Shown piece by piece: positions 1 to 8,444 of a stretch of DNA of 64,000 nucleotides; position 1 is the first letter of the stretch; the number at the start of each line of letters is the position of its first letter. The position numbers and the translations under genes were made by a program. Below the pieces are notes generated by a model that saw nothing but the letters and a program-made list of their open reading frames with translations, searched no databases and was not told the origin of the DNA. Where the stretch lies: assembly GCA_965203575.1 (NCBI GenBank), contig OZ241894.1, positions 434,001 through 498,000 on the forward strand. The letters are read 5' to 3'. The stretch is from Aldehydirespirator sp965203575 (lineage in GTDB: Bacteria > Actinomycetota > Acidimicrobiia > Acidimicrobiales > Aldehydirespiratoraceae).

Positions 1-2
1 GC

Positions 3-437
3 GACCATGTGGCGGCCCGGGCCACCCATCAGGGCTACACGTTCATCGAGTTCAACGGAGACGTGACCGGCGCAGGCGACATTGCGCCCGGAGACGTGTC
101 CGACCACGAATGGTGGATCAAGTACTCCCGGGCCATCGGCGGCACCGACGGTCAGTACGACTTCCCGCCCCACGTCGTGGACGTGGCCACCACCTTCGAG
201 CAGCGCCACGTCGAGAACATCGACGGCGAGCTGAAGCTCCTCGACAGCCCGTGGGATCCGGTCGCTCGCTATCTGCCGATCCGCGAGCAGCTGTCGGCGC
301 AGCTCGTGACCCACCAGGCCAAGGCCCGCAGCATCACCAACGCGGGGCCGCTCGACCCCGACGCCTTCTGGCCCTACGTGGACACCATCGGAGCCTCCCG
401 CTGGCCCGGAACCCGGGGCGGTCCCCGCGCCGACTGA
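3..437 (+). CDS. C-terminal part of a protein resembling the acetoacetate decarboxylase family (partial)
   Basis: The frame is open from the window edge and ends at a TGA, so the gene begins upstream. A GTG lies at position 9, but the frame is open before it and no ribosome site is visible. The residues are soluble, with no membrane segment. A stretch reading ELKLLDSPWDPVARYLPIRE, followed by a hydrophobic and polar tail, resembles the C-terminal third of acetoacetate-decarboxylase-like proteins, which often have a 'sp.DPla.lPv' segment there. The active-site lysine region would lie outside the window, so the assignment is tentative. The gene is convergent with the dehydrogenase downstream. 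Confidence 0.35.
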   Translation, partial: DHVAARATHQGYTFIEFNGDVTGAGDIAPGDVSDHEWWIKYSRAIGGTDGQYDFPPHVVDVATTFEQRHVENIDGELKLLDSPWDPVARYLPIREQLSAQLVTHQAKARSITNAGPLDPDAFWPYVDTIGASRWPGTRGGPRAD

Positions 438-488
438 GCGCCGACCCGCTAGTGGTCCGTCGCCGATTCGGTGGGGCACCTTGATCAT

Positions 489-507
489 CCGAAGGGGCAG
501 GCTTCGG
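489..507. terminator. Possible terminator hairpin between convergent genes
   Basis: CCGAAG and CTTCGG form a perfect 6-bp stem around a 7-nt loop. It sits in the 126-bp gap between two converging genes. No U-tract follows, so intrinsic termination is only plausible from its position. Confidence 0.3.
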
Positions 508-563
508 CCTCCTACGCCGTCCTAGCCATTTCGAAGCCACAGCACTAGGCCGCAGTTCGTCCG

Positions 564-1457
564 TCAGCCGCCGAGGTCGTGGCCCGGTGGCATCTCCGCC
601 CGACCGATGGCCTCGGCCCGCCGGTGAAGCAACTCCTCGGTCTCATCGAGATCCCGGGCAATGATGTAACGGCGTTCGGCCACGCCGTCGAGCACGAACT
701 CGCCGAGTTCGTCCAGGTCGGCCACTTCGGGCTCGGTGCCTCGCATGTCGGCAATCATCCGCTTGAGTTGCTCGAACGTGAGGCTCCCCCGCCCGGTGGC
801 CTCGCCCACCCGCTGCAGATGCTCGGGCCGGTTGCGCTGGGCGTTGAAGAGGCCGGTGTTCATCAGGCCGCCCGAAGGGTAGAACACCGACGCCCTCAGG
901 TCGGTGCCCTCGCGGACGAGGTTGGCGTTCAGGGCCTCGGTGAAGCAGCTGGCCGCAGCCTTGGAGGACGCGTACACCGAGGCGGTGGGCACAGGAGCGA
1001 AGCCTCCGTCGCCCGAGGACGTGACGATCACCTGGCCCGGCTCGCCGCTGGAGATCATGCGGGGAACGAATGCCCACGTGCAGATGGCCACGCCGAACAC
1101 GTTGACGCCGAAGCACCAGCGCCAGTCGTTGGGCTCCTGCTGCCAGGGCTTGCCGCCGCCGCCAGAAGTGACACCGGCGTTGCAGAACAGCAGGTTGCAG
1201 GCCCCATGAGCCTCGAAGACATGGTCGGCCAGTGCGGTGACGGACTCCTCGTCGCTCACATCGGTGGGCACGCCCTTCACTGACCCCAAGGGCGACAGCT
1301 CCCCCATCACCTGCTCCAGAGCGGGCGCTTCGATGTCGGCTATCACCACCCGCGCGCCGCGGCGCAGCAGCGCCTTGGCGATCCCCTTGCCGATGCCGCC
1401 GGCCCCGCCGGTCACCACCGCCACCGACCCGTCGATTGTCAGGCGATCCAAGGTCAT
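564..1457 (-). CDS. Short-chain dehydrogenase/reductase (SDR), 297 aa
   Basis: A classical SDR enzyme catalysing NAD(P)-dependent oxidation or reduction of an alcohol/carbonyl; the substrate cannot be told from sequence. The glycine-rich nucleotide-binding motif TGGAGGIG is at residues 16-23, NAG at 93-95, the serine of the catalytic set near 147, and YASSK with catalytic Tyr162 and Lys166. The length is slightly above the usual 250-280 because of a C-terminal extension rich in acidic and arginine residues. It begins 13 nt after the molybdopterin oxidoreductase stop, so the two are probably co-transcribed, possibly acting on the same class of compound. Confidence 0.85.
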   Translation of the reverse strand: MTLDRLTIDGSVAVVTGGAGGIGKGIAKALLRRGARVVIADIEAPALEQVMGELSPLGSVKGVPTDVSDEESVTALADHVFEAHGACNLLFCNAGVTSGGGGKPWQQEPNDWRWCFGVNVFGVAICTWAFVPRMISSGEPGQVIVTSSGDGGFAPVPTASVYASSKAAASCFTEALNANLVREGTDLRASVFYPSGGLMNTGLFNAQRNRPEHLQRVGEATGRGSLTFEQLKRMIADMRGTEPEVADLDELGEFVLDGVAERRYIIARDLDETEELLHRRAEAIGRAEMPPGHDLGG

Positions 1458-1470
1458 CCGGGACCGTCTC

Positions 1471-3669
1471 TCATGCGGGTACGACCTCGACGGGGATCCC
1501 GTTGACGGCCGCGTTGCCCGACGGCACGTCCAGGAAGTCGGGCGGGGCCAGCAGGTTGTTGTTGACCCCGGCGTGCTCGCGGGCTACCGACTGCCGGGTG
1601 CCGGGCTTGTCATGGCCCCAGCCGTGGGGCAGCGACACCACCCCGGGCATCATCTCATCGCTCACTTCAGCCGAGACCTCGATGCTGCCGTTGGAGGACG
1701 ACACCACCGCGACGGCCCCGTCGTCGACGCCCCGGGCGGCCGCGTCGTCGGGATGGATGAGCAGCGTGCAGCGGTCCTTGCCGCTCACCAGCACCTTCAC
1801 GTTGTGCATCCAGGAGTTGTTGGAGCGCAGATGGCGGCGACTGGTGAGCACCAGCGGCTCGACAGGGCGGTCGAGGCGGCCGGCGAGCCGGGCGACGTCG
1901 CCGACGATGTGATCGGGAGCCAGGTCGACCTTGCCGTCGGGATGCAGCACGATCTCGTCGATGCGGGGCACCATCGGGCCGAAGTCGACACCGTCGGGGT
2001 GCTCCTTGAGCTTCTCCAAGGTCAGGCCGTCGGGGTTCTCGCCGTAGCGGTCGCCCCACGGACCCGTGCGGACGGCCAGATCGTTGAGACGCTCCGGGCC
2101 GGGCTCCGGAGAGGCGGCCAGAGCCGCCTCACCGTCGGCCCCGCACAGGGCGGCCAGATTCGAGAAGTACCCGTTGTCGATGGCGGCCGCGTCGGTGTCC
2201 GGCGGGATCCCCGCGCAGATGGCACCCAAGCGGAGCAGGATTTCCCACTCATGGGGCCGGTCCTCAGCGGGCGGGAACAGCGGCGGCGACCATTTGATGG
2301 CCGAGCGGGTGGCCCACCCCCACAGCAGCTCGTCGCAGTGGGGCTGCTCCAGCGCCGAGAGGCCCGGCAGGATCACGTCGGCGTGCCGGGACGTCTCGTT
2401 GAGAGCGTTGTCGAGCGAGATCATGGCGTCGAGCTGGGGCAGGGCCGCGTCCAGGCGCCCGGCGTCGGGGGCCGAAATCACCGGGTTGCCGCAGATGACC
2501 ACCAAGGCCTTGACCTGGCCCGGCCCGGGCGTGTCGATCTCCTCGGCCAGGCACGACAGCGGGAACTGTCCCAGAGCCTCCGGCGCCCCCCGCACGCGGC
2601 TGTGCCGGCGGCCGAAACCCTTGGGCGAGCCCCAGTCCTGCTGGGCCGCGGTCACGGCCACCGGCTTGGCCCACATGAGCCCTCCGGTGGCGTCGAGGTT
2701 GCCGGTGAGCGCGCAGATGACGTCGGGCAGCCACGACGCCAGGGTGCCGAACTCCTGGTTGCAGGTGCCGATGCGGGCATACCAGGCGGCCCGGTCGGCG
2801 GCGGCGAACTCGCGGGCCAGCGAGCGGATCAGCTCGGGGCTGGTGCCGCAGGCGTCTGCCACCCGCTCGGGTGGGAAGTCGGCCGCGATGCGTCGGACGT
2901 CGTCCACCCCCTTGAGGCGGTCGGCCAGGTGTCCGAGCCGGATCAGGCCGTCGGCGAACAGCACGTTGACCACCGCGAGCTGCAGCAGGGCGTCGGTGCC
3001 GGGCCTCACCGGCAGCCACTGGTCGGCGTGCTTGACCGTTCCGGTGCGGCGGGGGTCGATCACCACCACCTTGCCGCGCTCGCGGATCCGGTCGAGCGCG
3101 GCCGGCACGTCGGCGTGAGCTAACAGGCTGCCTTGGCTGGCGTGGGGGTTGGCCCCTTGAACGACCATGAAGTCGGTCCGCTCGATGTCGGGTGCCGGGA
3201 TGCGCCAGGCCTGCCCGTACATGAGCTGGCACACGACATTCTTGGGCCACTGGTCGATCGTGCCGGCCGAGTAGATCACCGGCAGCTGGGCCAGACCCAT
3301 GAACAGGCCCACGTAGCGGCTGATCGAGTAGTTGTGGGCGGCCGGATTGCCCACATAGGCGGTGATCGCCTTGACACCGTGGTCCGAGCGGACCCTGCCG
3401 ATGAGTTCGGAGCACCGTGCGAATGCGTCGTCCCAGCCGGCCTGGACGAAGTCGCCCGACGAGTTGCGCACGAGCGGCGCCCGCAGCCGGTCGGGGTCGG
3501 AGTGAAGATGCCCGAGCGTTGTGCCCTTGGGGCAGATGTAGCCATTGGACCACACGTCGCCGCGGTTGGGCCGGATCAGCTTGACCTCACCGTCGGCGTG
3601 GTGCACCTCAAGCCCGCACATCGCCTCGCAAAGCGGGCAAGTGCGGATGTGGATGCTGCGATCCGTCAT
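1471..3669 (-). CDS. Molybdopterin-dependent oxidoreductase (DMSO reductase/formate dehydrogenase-like), 732 aa
   Basis: Member of the bis-molybdopterin oxidoreductase family. Four cysteines at 11, 14, 18 and 46 (CPLC..C, later ICPKG) form the usual N-terminal [4Fe-4S] site. The rest follows the family order: catalytic molybdopterin domain, then a C-terminal molybdopterin-dinucleotide-binding domain with the segment LTSRRHLRSNNSWMHN. The start at 3669 is chosen because the cysteine motif begins 10 residues later, a purine-rich GAAGGG lies about 10 nt upstream, and the open frame further upstream reads as nonsense across dtd. No Tat signal is present, so it is probably cytoplasmic. The electron partner and substrate are unknown; the adjacent SDR suggests alcohol/aldehyde chemistry only by position. 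Confidence 0.85.
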   Translation of the reverse strand: MTDRSIHIRTCPLCEAMCGLEVHHADGEVKLIRPNRGDVWSNGYICPKGTTLGHLHSDPDRLRAPLVRNSSGDFVQAGWDDAFARCSELIGRVRSDHGVKAITAYVGNPAAHNYSISRYVGLFMGLAQLPVIYSAGTIDQWPKNVVCQLMYGQAWRIPAPDIERTDFMVVQGANPHASQGSLLAHADVPAALDRIRERGKVVVIDPRRTGTVKHADQWLPVRPGTDALLQLAVVNVLFADGLIRLGHLADRLKGVDDVRRIAADFPPERVADACGTSPELIRSLAREFAAADRAAWYARIGTCNQEFGTLASWLPDVICALTGNLDATGGLMWAKPVAVTAAQQDWGSPKGFGRRHSRVRGAPEALGQFPLSCLAEEIDTPGPGQVKALVVICGNPVISAPDAGRLDAALPQLDAMISLDNALNETSRHADVILPGLSALEQPHCDELLWGWATRSAIKWSPPLFPPAEDRPHEWEILLRLGAICAGIPPDTDAAAIDNGYFSNLAALCGADGEAALAASPEPGPERLNDLAVRTGPWGDRYGENPDGLTLEKLKEHPDGVDFGPMVPRIDEIVLHPDGKVDLAPDHIVGDVARLAGRLDRPVEPLVLTSRRHLRSNNSWMHNVKVLVSGKDRCTLLIHPDDAAARGVDDGAVAVVSSSNGSIEVSAEVSDEMMPGVVSLPHGWGHDKPGTRQSVAREHAGVNNNLLAPPDFLDVPSGNAAVNGIPVEVVPA

Positions 3670-3728
3670 GGATGAGCCCTTCGTTCCCGGCTCCAACAAG
3701 TTCCCAATCGTAGTGCCAGGGACCGGAG

Positions 3729-4166
3729 TCAGACTTCGAGCATCAGGGTGACGGGGCCGTCGTTGGTCAACTCCACCGCCATGTTCGCCCCGAAGGAGCC
3801 GGTGGCCACGGTGGCACCTAGACGCTGCAGCTCGTCCACGAGCACGCCGATCAGGCGGTTGGCCTCGTCGGGAGCGGCCGCGGCGATGAACGACGGCCGG
3901 CGGCCCTTGCGGGTGTCGCCGTACAGCGTGAACTGGCTGACCACCAGCACCTCGCCGCTGGTGTCGGCCACGGAACGGTTCATGTGGCCGTTGTCGTCGG
4001 CGAAGATGCGCAGATGCCACAGCTTTGAGGCCAACTTGACTGCCGCTTGGTCGTCGTCGCCGTGGGTCACCCCGACGAGACAGCACAGACCCGGACCGAT
4101 CTCGCCCACCACCCGGCCGTCCACCCGCACGCGGGCCTCGGAGGCCCGCTGCACCAGCGCTCTCAC
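3729..4166 (-). CDS. dtd: D-aminoacyl-tRNA deacylase
   Basis: Removes D-amino acids, and glycine mischarged on tRNAAla, from tRNAs, acting as a translational proofreading enzyme. The protein is full length (145 aa). It carries the family signatures SQFTLYGD from residue 77 and NDGPVT at 135-140, plus the N-terminal MRALVQRASEA typical of DTD. Its start overlaps the stop of the upstream EamA gene by 4 bp, indicating translational coupling. A 59-nt gap separates it from the oxidoreductase downstream. Confidence 0.95.
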   Translation of the reverse strand: MRALVQRASEARVRVDGRVVGEIGPGLCCLVGVTHGDDDQAAVKLASKLWHLRIFADDNGHMNRSVADTSGEVLVVSQFTLYGDTRKGRRPSFIAAAAPDEANRLIGVLVDELQRLGATVATGSFGANMAVELTNDGPVTLMLEV

Positions 4167-5077
4167 GGGGCCAGCCTACGAATCACCCCGCCCGGACCCG
4201 GCCTGAAGCGCTTGGAACGGCCGGCCGCGACCGTGCCGTAGAACACGCCGGCCAGCACCACCACCGCGCCGGCCACGGTGCTGACGCCGGGCAACTCCGA
4301 CAGGAACAGTGCGGCCCACACCGTCCCGGCCACCGTCTCGGTCGGCGCGAACAGCGAGACCTCCGACACGGGGGCGTAGCGGAGGGCGTTCGAGTTGGCC
4401 AGCCGGCCCAAGGGGTTGAAGCACAGTCCCATGGCCGCGATGGCCAGGTAGGCCCGGGCGTCGAGCGAGAACGGCGCAGCCGCGAAACTGGTGACAACCA
4501 CGACAATGGCCGCGCTGATCCACAGCGCGGCCCGGCGGCTCACGTCCGGGAAGCGCCGCCAGACGGTCATGTTCCCGGCGAAGCACACCACCGCCAGCAG
4601 CGCCAGGAGGTCGCCCCTCAACGTCGGCTCGCCCACCGAGTTCGACACGATCACTCCGATGCCCACCATGGTCAGGGTGATGGCCACGGTGACCCGGCGC
4701 GTGATCGCCTCGCCGAGCAACACCCGGGCGCACAGCGAGGCCATCAGGGGAGCCGCGGCCACGATGGCCACCACGTTGGCCACCCGGGTCTCGGTGATGG
4801 CGGTGATGAAGGCGAGCTGGCTCACCGATGCGAGCGCCGCCACGCCCATGATCGGCAGCCGGTGGGTGCGCAGAGACTCCAGAGCGGGACGCCGGTCGAA
4901 CCACCGCCCGAAGGTTGAGTGCACCACCAGCGCGCAGCACGACACCAGGAAGGCCACGTCCAACGCACCGGCCTCCGACACTCGCACCCAGAGCGAGTCG
5001 GTGGAGACGCACAGCATCCCGACGCCCGCCAGCAGCCACCCCAGTGGCCGCCGATCGTCCGAGTGCTCCGCGCTCAC
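4163..5077 (-). CDS. EamA/DMT-family permease, 304 aa
   Basis: A drug/metabolite transporter-type inner membrane protein with about ten hydrophobic segments in two EamA halves. The first half runs from about residue 12 to 140 and the second from about 150 to 290. Substrates in this family range from amino acids to nucleobases and cannot be read from sequence. It starts at GTG and ends overlapping dtd by 4 bp. The C-terminus is basic and probably cytoplasmic. Confidence 0.8.
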   Translation of the reverse strand: MSAEHSDDRRPLGWLLAGVGMLCVSTDSLWVRVSEAGALDVAFLVSCCALVVHSTFGRWFDRRPALESLRTHRLPIMGVAALASVSQLAFITAITETRVANVVAIVAAAPLMASLCARVLLGEAITRRVTVAITLTMVGIGVIVSNSVGEPTLRGDLLALLAVVCFAGNMTVWRRFPDVSRRAALWISAAIVVVVTSFAAAPFSLDARAYLAIAAMGLCFNPLGRLANSNALRYAPVSEVSLFAPTETVAGTVWAALFLSELPGVSTVAGAVVVLAGVFYGTVAAGRSKRFRPGPGGVIRRLAP

Positions 5078-5147
5078 CGGGTCAAGCTAACTGTACCCGC
5101 CTCGCCAGAAGGCAGCGGCGGACGGGCCGACTAGTGCGAGATGCCGA

Positions 5148-5408
5148 TCACTCGGCTGCCGTGCCTGCTGCGGCCTGGGCAGCCGCGGTGTCGGCGGCAA
5201 TCACCTTGTCAACTACAACCTCGCCGACCTCGGAGATCGGCACGTCGTAGTAGGCCGCGATCGCGTCGCGGGCCATATCTGGCACGTCCTCGAGCCTCTG
5301 AGCCTGCGAGAACACCCAGTCAAGCTCGCGCACCCGGATGCCCCACCAGTCATCCCCTCGTCTGGCGACTATCCGGAACCGGCTGCCCGGCGGTGGGATC
5401 GCGGTCAT
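5148..5408 (-). CDS. hicB: HicB-like antitoxin, 86 aa
   Basis: A small acidic protein with the partial RNase-H-like fold expected of HicB (IVARRGDDWWGIRVREL, then a predicted helix and an acidic strand). It has an alanine-rich tail. The ATG at 5408 shares one base with the TGA of hicA (TGATG), so the two are translationally coupled. Upstream extension of the frame overlaps hicA entirely and is rejected. Its expected role is to neutralise HicA and repress the operon through the palindrome upstream of hicA. A degenerate HicB fold without an obvious C-terminal DNA-binding domain leaves the repressor role open. Confidence 0.65.
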   Translation of the reverse strand: MTAIPPPGSRFRIVARRGDDWWGIRVRELDWVFSQAQRLEDVPDMARDAIAAYYDVPISEVGEVVVDKVIAADTAAAQAAAGTAAE

Positions 5409-5611
5409 CACATGCTCCTGTTTTCGGACCGGCGGGCTTGCCGGAGTATAGCTGTCGCCGTGTGCTCGTCGATTTCGGTGTGTCTGGGAATGACGAGCCG
5501 CTCGGTTCCGAAGAGCCACACTTCGTGTCTGCCCTGACGCAGGAGGCGCAACCCGACACCCTTGTCTCTCGCTACCTGGCGCAACTGCTTGATCAGATGC
5601 TGCTTCCGCAT
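5408..5611 (-). CDS. hicA: HicA-like mRNA interferase toxin, 67 aa
   Basis: A short basic protein matching HicA toxins, which fold like a double-stranded-RNA-binding domain and cleave mRNA using a conserved histidine. The likely catalytic site is the GRHEVW segment, with His at about residue 28. The segment HTEIDEHTATAILRQA matches the C-terminal helix of the family. The toxin gene comes first and the antitoxin second, as is usual for hicAB. The start codon lies 11 nt downstream of a 22-bp perfect palindrome. Confidence 0.75.
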   Translation of the reverse strand: MRKQHLIKQLRQVARDKGVGLRLLRQGRHEVWLFGTERLVIPRHTEIDEHTATAILRQARRSENRSM

Positions 5612-5622
5612 AGGGAATCAGC

Positions 5623-5644
5623 ATGTTATTCATCGAAATAACAT
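5623..5644 (-). promoter_or_regulatory. Operator-like palindrome upstream of hicAB
   Basis: ATGTTATT and AATAACAT are perfect 8-bp inverted repeats separated by CATCGA. The site is strikingly AT-rich for this genome and lies 12-33 nt upstream of the hicA start. Position and symmetry fit a HicAB autoregulatory operator overlapping a -10 region. Confidence 0.65.
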
Positions 5645-5658
5645 ATGCACGCTGGCAG

Positions 5659-6669
5659 TCATTGGACCACGTCGGAGGGGCTGCTGGCTGAGCGGATCAC
5701 CTCGTGGCCCAGGTAGGCGTTCGGGTCGGCGGTGAAGGCCCGTAGGCAGCCGGGCGCGCAGAACCAGTAGTCGGTGCCGTCGTGGACGGTGTGGTACTTG
5801 GCGTCGTCGACCAGCACCGTCATGCCACACACCGGGTCGGTGGCCTCGGCTCGGACCGGAGCCGGGCCGCACCCGGTCGCCACCAGCTCACCCCGGGCTC
5901 GGCGGGCCACCAAGTCGGCCATCACCGCGACGGCTATCTCCGCGTTGGCGACCGCTCCCAGGTCCAGCCCCGCCGGGGCGTCGACGCGCGCGGTGTCGGC
6001 ACTGCTGACTCCCCTGGCTGCGAGGTGGTCGATGACTGCTGCGGCTCGTTTGGCGGAGGCGACCAGACCGACATAGCCCGGTTCGAGCGCGAGGGCGGCC
6101 TCAAGGGCCAAGTCGTCGTAGTGACCCTGGGTAGCCACCACCACCGCGGTGGCACCGTCGATGCCGAGGTCCGAGAGGTCGAGCTTGGTCCGCACGATCT
6201 CGGGCCGGACGTGCTCGTCGGGATGACCTCCGTCGTCGACGATTGCTGCTCCCCAACCCAGCGCGATGGCCATCTCGGCCAGCGCGTCCACGGCCGGGGA
6301 CCGGCCGACAACCACGACTTGGGGCTCGGGCCGGTGCGGCTCCAGGTACACCTCCAGCGCTCCCTCGGACTCACAGGCCATAGCTATGGAGCGGACTCCC
6401 TCCTGGGAGCGGCCGTCCAATTCGTCGGGCTGACCCAAGAACAACAGCGCGGGCTCGCCGGTCTCCAGGCAGTGGCGGGCGTGGTGCACCACCGACGGCT
6501 CCGCGCAGGCGCCGCCCAGCCAGCCCCGGACCGTTCCGTCCGCCAGAACCACCGCTTTGGAGCCCTGCCGCCCCGACGACGGACCCCGCCGCCAGACCAC
6601 CGTGGCCAGCACGTAGGGCACCCGCTGGGTGGTGAGCTCCACCGCCTCGGCCAGCACTGACACGTCCAT
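5659..6669 (-). CDS. XdhC/CoxI-family molybdenum hydroxylase maturation protein with C-terminal YHS domain, 336 aa
   Basis: XdhC/CoxI proteins help insert the sulfurated molybdenum cofactor into enzymes such as xanthine dehydrogenase and CO dehydrogenase. The N-terminal XdhC domain contains GGACAEPSVV around residue 53. A Rossmann-like XdhC_C domain follows from about residue 115 (VVVVGRSPAV). A YHS domain lies at the C-terminus, with DPVCGM (Cys281) and a CAPGC pair (Cys304, Cys308) suited to metal binding. It lies about 6.5 kb from the coxMSL operon on the same strand, which suggests a maturation role for that enzyme. Its first ten residues recur in the PASTA fragment near 9.4 kb. Confidence 0.8.
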   Translation of the reverse strand: MDVSVLAEAVELTTQRVPYVLATVVWRRGPSSGRQGSKAVVLADGTVRGWLGGACAEPSVVHHARHCLETGEPALLFLGQPDELDGRSQEGVRSIAMACESEGALEVYLEPHRPEPQVVVVGRSPAVDALAEMAIALGWGAAIVDDGGHPDEHVRPEIVRTKLDLSDLGIDGATAVVVATQGHYDDLALEAALALEPGYVGLVASAKRAAAVIDHLAARGVSSADTARVDAPAGLDLGAVANAEIAVAVMADLVARRARGELVATGCGPAPVRAEATDPVCGMTVLVDDAKYHTVHDGTDYWFCAPGCLRAFTADPNAYLGHEVIRSASSPSDVVQ

Positions 6670-6794
6670 TCAGCCGTTTCCCCTCATCCGCATCTTCAAG
6701 ACCGCCCCTCTCGAACATCTCGCCGTAAGCGTACTCACAGAGCACCAGCCGCTCAGAGTCGAACACCCGCTTCTCTGCTCACGCACCGCGTGAC

Positions 6795-6905
6795 ATGCTG
6801 CTGTCGACGCTGCAGGCGTTCATACGAGCCACCGGCGGCGAACTCCAACTCATTGCGACGTTCCCCGACGCCGAACCCGTCCAGCTCCTCGTCGGCACCG
6901 AGTAG
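6795..6905 (+). pseudogene. C-terminal remnant of an XRE/HigA-type antitoxin (36 codons)
   Basis: The frame reads LLSTLQAFIRATGGELQL, then a short FPD segment and a stop. This is the typical end of HigA-like helix-turn-helix antitoxins (lstLr.yieAlGGeLel...FpD). No helix-turn-helix and no toxin gene precede it. I take it as a leftover of a lost toxin-antitoxin locus; it is not listed as an expressed gene. Confidence 0.45.
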
Positions 6906-7387
6906 TGGCAGTGGCGAATGCAGGGGAGCTATCCCCGCCCGGCGCTGCCACCCCGATCCTGACACGCATAGGGTTTGAGATAGTCGGAGGGGTCCACCAC
7001 TAGACGAGTAGTTCCAAGGGGTTGTGCGGGGACTCCTGGACGCTGTTCAGCAGCGGGGCGGAACTGTCGGAAGCCGCCGCGGCGGCCTGTGCGCCATCGA
7101 GCAGTGCCGCACCGGCGGCTCGGGCCGGCCGGGGCGCACGACGGGGACGCCCCGGTCTGGCCGGACGCCCCCGTCCCACGCGGCCGCCGCGGCGGGGGCT
7201 ACTGGCACTCGGCGCTGTTCTGCCGGGCCTGCGTCACGCCTGCGTCGGTCGCTGTGCCCGCCAGATACTTGTCGACCGTGCCCGCGATGCTCGCGGCGCA
7301 GCGGATGATGCGCCGACGGCAGCCGCGGCGTCGCCGCGGGGGGCCGCTCACTCATCGGACGCCACATCACGATGGAGTGGCCCCAAT
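6906..7387. other. Low-information stretch with two weak minus-strand small frames
   Basis: No gene is convincing here. Two minus-strand frames look somewhat protein-like. One is 7199-7351 (GTG start, 50 aa, ending ARQNSAECQ). The other is 7000-7179 (GTG start, 59 aa, Arg/Pro-rich, ending NPLELLV). Neither has a ribosome site or a recognised family. They may be fragments of one decayed gene, since they lie in different frames end to end. Confidence 0.3.
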
Positions 7388-7492
7388 CTACTCGCCGGCC
7401 ACCTCCGGCCCCCGGCATCCCGCGTGGCCGCAGCCTCCGCAGAACCCGCCCGAGTTGCACTCGCAGGGGCAGGGCGGGGGCGGGTCGCTCAT
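7388..7492 (-). CDS. Cysteine-rich 34-residue peptide
   Basis: A short ATG-started frame lying 13 nt after the stop of the secreted protein upstream, so it could be the second gene of an operon. Six of 34 residues are cysteine: CPCEC, then C..C and a last C, with a Pro-rich N-terminus and a histidine between the last cysteines. Such spacing suits metal binding or a knotted peptide, but no family is recognised. The upstream spacer contains only a weak AGG/GAG purine run. Small size and local GC-richness make chance a real alternative. Confidence 0.35.
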   Translation of the reverse strand: MSDPPPPCPCECNSGGFCGGCGHAGCRGPEVAGE

Positions 7493-7505
7493 GGGTTCTC
7501 GGCCT

Positions 7506-8439
7506 TTAGTGCGGGCTGCGGTGTATGTGATAGATGTCGTCGCCGTGCCAATGCCAGCCGCCGTTCCAGTTGTCGGCGAAGCCCCTGTCTCGTTCGGCTT
7601 GAGTTGGCGGCCGCGGTTCCGGCCGGAGCCCTGGCGGCTGTGGCCGGTCGCCGCCCGGTTGGTGAGAGCCGCGCCAAGTACCCGCGTGGCGGTGATAGAC
7701 GGAGTCGCCGTGGCAATGCCAGTAGCCCGCCTCGTCGCTATCGGGAGAAAGTCCGTCTTCCGGTGCTCCGCAGCCGCCGCCGCGGCGGGCCGATTTCCGC
7801 ATGTCCCGCTCCCGCTCCCGCTCCTGCTCCGCCCGCTCCGCCCGCGCCTGCTCGGGATCGACCCCGTGCGTTACGGCGGAGTTCTCCAAGCTCAATGACA
7901 CTGAACTACCGGCCGCCCAAGAGACTCCGGGGTTGTCGAAGTTCGCGAGGTTCCCACTAACTACGCCTGAGAGGGAGAGCTCGGTGCCGCCGACATGCAG
8001 CGAGTACGACAGTAGCGCCGTGGGCCAGGACTGGCCGCTCGCCAGGCTGAACGTCAACCGGAGGGTGCCGGCGTTGTTGCCAAGGGTGACCGTGCGGACG
8101 GTATACGTAGTTCCCCCAAAGATGAAGTCATTGTCCGAGAGCGTTGCCGTCGTGCTGCACTTGTGCGCCGTAGTGGCCGAGCCACTATGGCAGCCGACGA
8201 ATCCATTGCCGAAATCCTGCACCGTCAGCGTGGCGGACCAGGCTACGTGTTCGGCCTCGGCCTTGCGCGGCGCGGCCAGAAGAACCGCGGCAACCAGCGC
8301 CACCAGTAGCAGCGCGATCAGGACACGGCTAGAGCCTCCACCCCCCCCCCCGCAGAATCGGCGCGCCCGCGCGCCAAAGGCGCCGCCGCGAACCCCGAAG
8401 CGCTGTGTCCCGAAGCGTGTGTACGGTCCAAGCGGGCAT
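7506..8439 (-). CDS. Secreted protein with a WSATLTV-type domain and His-rich C-terminus; start and body in different frames
   Basis: The body encodes a hydrophobic signal segment (VLIALLLVALVAAVLLAA), then a beta-rich domain starting WSATLTV. This is a repeat type often found beside fibronectin-III domains in secreted bacterial proteins. Next comes a charged Glu/Arg linker and two His-rich blocks (YWHCHGDSVYHRH and WHWHGDDIYHIH). A near-perfect ribosome site, AGGAGG, precedes ATG at 8439 by 5 nt. That ATG is out of frame with the body as given, because of a run of 11 G at 8341-8351. With 10 or 13 G the ATG frame would read an Arg-rich n-region straight into the signal segment. The locus is therefore either phase-variable, frameshifted, or miscounted. 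The His blocks suggest metal binding. Confidence 0.5.
8341..8351 (-). repeat. Homopolymer of 11 G (coding strand) at the N-terminus of the secreted protein
   Basis: Eleven consecutive C on the plus strand, between the good ribosome site/ATG and the signal peptide. Homopolymers of this length slip in replication, and they are also prone to miscounting in sequencing. Ten or thirteen bases would restore one continuous frame. Confidence 0.8.
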
Positions 8440-8444
8440 GTGCA

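Noticed and set aside
1237..3123. Long plus-strand frame opposite the molybdopterin oxidoreductase
   Set aside because: Antisense to a gene with clear cysteine and domain motifs; its residues are His/Arg/Gly/Val-rich, as expected from reading GC-rich coding DNA backwards.
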